From: Agapanthus africanus
Taxonomy: Eukaryota; Streptophyta; Magnoliopsida; Asparagales; Amaryllidaceae
NCBI GenBank assembly: GCA_030015575.1
Contig: JASDDO010000026.1
Location: forward strand, 447,927,096-447,991,095
Direction of reading: 5' to 3'
Length of the DNA stretch: 64,000 bases
How positions within the stretch are numbered: the first letter of the stretch is position 1; each line of letters opens with the position of its first letter. Positions 58,064 through 64,000 of this stretch are shown here, piece by piece. The position numbers and the translations under genes are program-made. The notes below the pieces were generated by a model. It was not told the DNA's origin, searched no databases, and saw only the letters and a program-made list of their open reading frames with translations.

Positions 58064-61000
58064 TGTAACGTTTTGAAAATCGTTTCGGTGAAATTTCGAA
58101 AAAATCGGTAAAATAAGGGGTTTTTCTATAAAAAGTCAAAATATAAATATCTTTATTATAAAATTAAAAATACATATTCTAGCTATGAAATTGCTAGTGT
58201 TTAGTGTTTATTGAACCACTGGTAAAATTTCTGGTTTTCTGAAAAAAATTCCGAATTTAATTATTTTAATATTATTTTAAGCCGGTAAGAAAATACATTA
58301 AATTAGCGATAAATACAAATTTAAATGGGCCAATTTTAATATTTAAAATCATGTTCATTAAAATCTAGTTGTAATATATTTTTTTAGTATTTTATTTCAT
58401 ATTTTAATTGGTTTTTATTTTGGAAAGGAAAAATATAATTATTTTAAGCTAAAACTTGCAATTTTGAGCTTGCGGGGGGTCTTTTTGCATAGAAATTTGT
58501 TGTAAAATCTCTCACGCTCATCCCCACTTCATCATGGCCGGCCCCACACCCAAAAACAGCCCACTTTTCCTCCCCTCCAATTTTCTTCAACCCATGTGAA
58601 GAAATGCTTTGAGAAATGATATAAAATATATTAATTTGACTAAGTATACTTGAGTAATGGATGTCTTTGACTTTGTTTGAATTTTTCCCAACTCCCACAC
58701 CTCTCCCCACTCCTCCCTACTGCCGAGAGCTGCCATCCACCCCACTCCATTATTTTTCCTTCTCTTTTCACTTCATTTTCATCAAAAAAATCCAACAAAA
58801 TCCATTAAAAAATCCACAAATTCCTTCAATAATTCAAAGCAAATCCCTATTCTACTCCTTCACACACCCAAATTTGTTTACAACTTGATGAAAGGAGACA
58901 TCTTTAGAGGTTAAGAGCAAGCTATGGTTCTAAGCTTGTGAGGTAAAATCTTAAACTTTTAGCTAATTTGTAGTTTAACTATGCTAATTCAGAATTTTAA
59001 AGTGTTAATTTGGTGTTATTGCTTGTTTAATGAAATTTCTAGAAAAGGTTTTGGATTAAATTAGGGTTTCTATCATAGGATTATGGTTGTGATGGGTAGA
59101 TTAATATGTTGTGACATGCTAAAATCTAATCTAGTTGCTATATTACAATTGTTAATTTAAAAATGGTCCAATTTGCATAATATTGCAAACTAGGTTTATA
59201 GTTTAATTCAAAATGAGAGATTAAAAATATGGTTAGGGTTTCATCATATCATAAATATTATATTGAGTGGTTTAATGCTTTTAGTTCAAGAAAATCCAAG
59301 CTAAATTGTTGTTTGTGCATTTTTGCTATAAAATTGTTAAAATTTGGATATATTGTTAACTAGAATTTTGGGGTTAAAGAAATTTATTGGGATTAAATTA
59401 TGGAAATTATTTTTATGACTTATTTAAGATATTTAATAAGTATTATGGCCGCTAGATTTGTTTAAACGTCGACTTTTGTACTAAAACGGGTAATTTTTGC
59501 TTGCTAGATTTCGGAAAAATGGCTTTTAAGGTGAATTTGGGGTTTTTGTGAATTTTAACCAATTTTATATTATAATTATTGTTCGTGAATGCGCAAATCA
59601 GAGTGTTTGGGTTTTTCCAGATGGTTTAACGTTCGTACATCGACATCGAGGGTTGGTTTGACTATTCTTGCATGCGTAGGTGATAAGTTTTGACCTATGC
59701 GTGATACGCGTGCCGATTTGATTTTTGTATGCCGTTTCGATTTCGAATTTGATTTTAATGCGATACGGTGTATTATGAAATGTAGGTACCCTATGTGGAC
59801 TTCGAGATGACAAGCAAGCGCGTGGCGACGTCGGCAACGGCGAGCGAGGACCAGGTGAGTAGATTTATATCTACGGGGAGAAGTCGGGTGGATGGAGTAT
59901 ATCACTCCCGCAGTTCGTGGTGATGTATACGAATACGTATACACACATATATATTGATTGTTTATTGTTGAGGTTATTGATGATAAAGATAGATTTTAGG
60001 TGTGATTGGATAGGTTTAGTGTTGCGAAACCCTAGAGTAGTGGTTGCACCACACATACACACACACCCATACTTGCATACATTCTTCTTTCATTTGTGCA
60101 TACGGGGATATGTATTTATGTGTTCATATACTGGATTTAAGGATAATACTTGGGATTTGAGATGAGTCGATGAGATTTGATTTGAGGCCCTGAGATCGGT
60201 GATTTGACAGGGTTCCTATTTGAGATACGACATAACGTTGTAGCGGGTCCTTTGACGTAGTGTTTCACACGTGTGCATGCATACGTAGGTGGTATCAGTA
60301 TTGTACTAGACAGAGATCAGTACCCGGATTATGATCTTTGATAAAGGGGATACCAGATGAATAGTGTGATGAATGTGATATTGACCCGTACCCAGATTTG
60401 GTATGCTGTACGATGGATTATGTATGAGCTATATATTGATGTTCGATCCGCACTCTTAACTTGGGAATGTCTGATTATAGATATGGCATCGGATGTGATA
60501 TTATTGAGGCAGGATCACCGACTAACATATACATGTAGGTATATATATCGACTCAGAGATTAGGCGGTTTCCTTACCTTCAGTAGCCAGTTAGCTTAGCC
60601 CTTTAGTTTAGTGTAGTTGTTAGACTAGATTTACATTAAATATAGATTTGTTATCTTTGTGTCTAGTATTTAGCTCCCGCTCATTATTGCTGTGCTCCGC
60701 ATCGCATACTTATTGTGATTCATATTCCAATATTGATATCATGCTGTTAGGACACCAGCACCATTACCGATGATGCGTATGTACCGCGTACACTTACTTG
60801 CCGGCTCACACACATCTTCATCGGTAATTGCCATGTCACGTACACTTAGAGAATATTATTGCTTGACTTGGCTTGTTAGATAGTAGTTTTGACATGATAT
60901 TAGTGTACTTGTCTTATATGCCAGTTTAGACATTGTAGTTATTACTTGTCACTTCATACATACTGTTATTCATTGTTATGCCGCATTCATGGATTCTCAT

Positions 61001-62454
61001 GCATATATTCACTATTTTACGTGCTATTGAGGTTTTGGGTTCGGATTTCTATGAGATTTTCTAGATTTGGGAGAAAACCGCCAAACTTATACAAACTTCT
61101 TCTCTTTCCTTTTTAAATGAAAAGCGCGGTTTTACCATGATGTATGAGTCGTCCACCATGAGTTTGCAGATGGATTTCGAGACTCGATTCGAGGAGACGG
61201 ATGAACCGTTTCGGGTACATGGTGGACCCGGTAAGGTACCCCGGGGCAAGAAGGTCGTGTTGCTGACGTTGAGCCTGGCAGGGGAGCACTACCTACCGGT
61301 GATATTACCCGACGCGTCAGATATCCGGAGGTACCGTCGTGGTCTTGAGATTAATGGTAGGGGCCGGTCTGGACTGACGGCGCCCTAGATAGTGAGATTG
61401 AGACATACAGAGATATTTGAGATATTGAGGTACAGAGATTGCGACACAGAGATATCGAGATATTTGGATATTTGTTTTGTGTCGATGGTAGGCATTGTTT
61501 ATGCTGATTTCATTTATGATACCTCGTTTTTAAAAAGGATACAGAAATCTCACTAATTTATGAATGCAGTTTTCTTCAGTACATGTATTCTATTTCATGC
61601 ATTCATACATCATCCATATGATATATTGCTACCTGAGGCACTGACACGGGCACATGGGATTACCCTTGGGTTAGACATTTACTCTAGCCATTGTTATAGG
61701 CTGTTGATTATATATATTTGAGGATATATTATGATCGTTGACCTAGGATTGCGTTGTTCATGCGATTTCTGTTCGTAGATGTCTTTTTTCTACTCACGAG
61801 TTGGAAATTCACCCCCGTTGTGCCACAGTTTCTTGCAGATTTTGCCATACAGGTTTCTTTACGGCTTTGCTGGCACTGCTTCTTTTCGGGCGACTTGCTA
61901 GTAGGTGGGTTTATTTGTATCGTACCCATCATTATACTTTGTATATTATTATTCTGTTTTATCTAGAAGTTCCATCTACCAAACATGTATTTATTGAGAT
62001 AGAGACCAGTGTAGTTTATTCTTTCGACCTTAGAATCGCGCGTTGTATTTCTATGGATTTCTTACTGTTTTGAGTTTCCTTTTGAGTTTTGATCCTCACC
62101 CTTGGCGTTATATATTATATTGCTTGCGTGGTTGTGACCGTCGATTGACGAAAAGCTAGCTCCCGCTTAGGGATGCCTTTTTATTGATTTCGTATATTAT
62201 TCATGTTGTATCCCGTTTGGGGGCCTGTATTTACAAAGGAGACTCTGCTGAAATTTTCAGGAAATATTTGATGTTTTTAAAAACGCATAATTCGTCTTAT
62301 GCTATTAAAACTACTTGATTTAAATTGGTTTTCCTTCACTCTACTACTGTTCTTGGTTTGGATTTCTGGGTTTTCAGCTTACTTAGATTACGCACGCCTC
62401 GAGACGTTTCGTAGTCTAAGTGCCGGTCATGTTCCGTACTTTCGGGTCGTGACA
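58064..62454 (+). repeat. 5' LTR of element H, 4391 bp
   Basis: Starts TGTAACGTTTTG and ends CGTGACA. Blocks such as 59640-59900 and 61740-62454 align with the LTR of B at roughly 75-80 percent by eye, while the first 1.5 kb is hard to align. Noncoding. Confidence 0.87.
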
Positions 62455-62458
62455 AAGT

Positions 62459-62470
62459 TGGTATCAGAGC
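62459..62470 (+). other. Primer binding site of element H, tRNA-Met type
   Basis: TGGTATCAGAGC, four bases after the LTR end. Confidence 0.92.
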
Positions 62471-64000
62471 GTTAGGTTTTACCTTCGGAGCGTAGGATGA
62501 CCCTTGGTTGATGGAATAGGTGACTAAAGTAGAGCGACGTACCGTGGGTATGTTCCGCGGCATACTTACGATACGCTGCTCCACTTAAGAAGCCTTAGGA
62601 TGTACATTTCTTTGTTCAGTAGTTTATTCATTCTTGATCTAGCCTTATCGATACCAGTTATGGTTTTGCTGCCACGATGACGGACAGGGAGAGCTACGGC
62701 TAGAGTTGCGGTCAGAACGAGCTCGTTACGAACGAGGACTGACCAGGGCGTTATTCCGGCGACATACGATTACATTGAGAGGCGTCGTCTGAGTATGTTT
62801 TCGCGCCACGAGCGTTTGGATGGATCGCTGTATGAGATTACTCGGACGTGCAGATCAGCCCCAGAGGATTGAGCCAATGATATAGGCCAGTCAGATTTTG
62901 ATGACCGTTGATGTATGGCTTATTCATGATGATTGAGGCACTGTTCAGCGTGCAGACGAGTGAGCCAGTTGTTGCTGCGAACGACGAGATATCGCCCAGG
63001 TGTTGGAGCGATTGAGGTATGAGTTGTACTAAGAGATGATAAAAGGTCGCTAGTCACCGAGGATGAATGACCAGAACATGTGATTAGTTCGCCTACCCCG
63101 ATGCGAGGTCATCAGATAGATTGATTCCAGCTAGAGACGACTTCACGCGGAGACGTTGAGAGTTGACAAAGACGATTGAATGTCAGCAACCTATCATTCC
63201 AAGTTTAAAGTATTCGGAAAGGCATGCAGGCAATTCTATGGACCCTCTAGAAGAATGAAACCCTAACTCGACTTAATGACCATGTGAAAGCCTTTCAACC
63301 TTAGTGTTTGCTGCAGTTCCGCGGTGCCATTAGTGAGGCTTGGGTTTGCCCTTCTACGGCTGGACCATCGATGCTGTGGTACGTACTCGATACTGTTTAA
63401 CTGTACCCAAGATGTTGAGCTCTTGGGGGATTATGAGGCTTTAACGAATCGATCGGATGGTTCGACTTCATTCGGATGCCAAGTGGTGAGATGCATTTCT
63501 TAGGAGACTCCAGATACGAGGATAGTCGTAGGAGCTCAGTCCATGCAGCCACGACGAGACGAGTCCGAAGCAGTCGACATTAAAGAAAGTGGATTAAAGA
63601 GGTCCGTAGAAGATCTGGATAAGATGACATTCCACTCCACCGACATCAGAGATGCGATACGCATGCCGAGGCATTGTACTTGGATATACCTTCCAGAAGG
63701 AGTCGCGATGAGTATGTAGCCGTTCCGGAACGAGAACAGATCTAGTAAGGGACGATGACTTCCGGACAGTTCGGCAGAGACGAGATTTGGGAGAGATCTC
63801 GATAGGACCTTTCTGGAATAAATTACAAGAAGACTTGGACCCAAGAGTGGTCATGTTATGCACACTGGCAGACCAGAGTTCAGGATCGTCGACGAGACAT
63901 GCTATGAGTGACCACGACAGTTGGCCGGAGATTCTTGGAGGATGTGCTTGAGCGGGGCTATTCCGCCATACTTGATTTCGGTATTTTGGACGATCTATTC
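62471..64000 (+). other. Noncoding interior of element H, left part
   Basis: No coding frame. Co-linear with 37219-38862 of element B, including the shared block. Its last bases correspond to the chromovirus insertion site in B and give a partial empty-site reference. Confidence 0.82.
63238..63466 (+). repeat. Cross-superfamily shared block, copy in LARD H
   Basis: Landmarks ATGGACCCTCTAGAAGAATG, AACTCGACTTAATGACCATG and GCCCTTCTACGGCTGGACCA. The last is nearly identical to copia D. Confidence 0.85.

Larger units (their letters stand above)
58064..64000 (+). mobile_element. Second LARD-like element H, runs off the window
   Basis: Complete 5' LTR (58064-62454), tRNA-Met-type primer site and 1.5 kb of noncoding interior that is co-linear with element B up to the point where the chromovirus entered B. 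No gag or pol frame. The right half is not in the window, so absence of pol there is untested. Confidence 0.83.

Noticed and set aside
55983-58080. AAATC as a target duplication around LTR G
   Set aside because: The right copy (58076-58080) lies beyond the expected terminus and inside the start of H, so it is probably chance.
1-64000. tRNA genes suggested by tRNA-like 12-mers
   Set aside because: All of these are primer binding sites next to LTR ends; no cloverleaf can be built around them.

Overview
The window looks like gene-free, retrotransposon-packed DNA from a flowering plant. Everything I can assign belongs to LTR retrotransposons of plant lineages: an Athila-type Ty3/gypsy element, a Tekay/Del-type chromovirus, several related long-LTR Ty1/copia elements, and two long-LTR elements without protein genes. 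I see no host gene, tRNA, rRNA or CRISPR array, and I cannot name the species.

Layout, left to right. 1-11173: a leftward Athila-type element with one intact 1955-residue Gag-Pol frame; the 750 bp of left LTR inside the window match the right LTR with no difference that I can find, so it is very young. 11174-20150: a leftward copia element (called A here) with decayed pol, whose left LTR was broken by the Athila insertion. 20151-22403 and 31384-33257: two pieces of another leftward copia element (E). 22404-31383: a rightward copia element (D) inside the LTR of E, with perfect target-site duplication TCTAC. 33258-33883: a piece of a leftward chromovirus-type LTR (F). 33884-38862 and 50454-55903: a rightward long-LTR, protein-less (LARD-like) element (B). 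38863-50453: a rightward Tekay-type chromovirus (C) inside the internal region of B. 55904-55987: 84 unassigned bases. 55988-58063: a diverged leftward copia LTR (G). 58064-64000: the start of a second LARD-like element (H), which runs off the window.

The nesting gives an order: B is oldest, C and F landed in B, E in F, A and D in E, and Athila in A. LTR divergence counted by eye agrees: B about 9 percent, C about 7, D 3-4, A about 2, Athila 0. B and H share primer site, leader start, PPT and LTR ends with C, so they are probably non-autonomous relatives moved by Tekay proteins. A likewise has near-identical LTRs around a ruined pol.

The most unusual signal is structural. The copia elements and the Athila element are studded with short perfect hairpins (stems 7-11 bp, loops 2-7 nt), also inside pol, far more than I would expect by chance. 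Between copia copies A and D several stems are conserved while loops differ, and at least three base pairs have changed on both sides (compensatory). Other cross-family signals are a paired GC-rich palindrome about 190 nt after the copia primer sites and also in Athila, and a block of about 230 nt shared by copia leaders and the gypsy-type LARD interiors.
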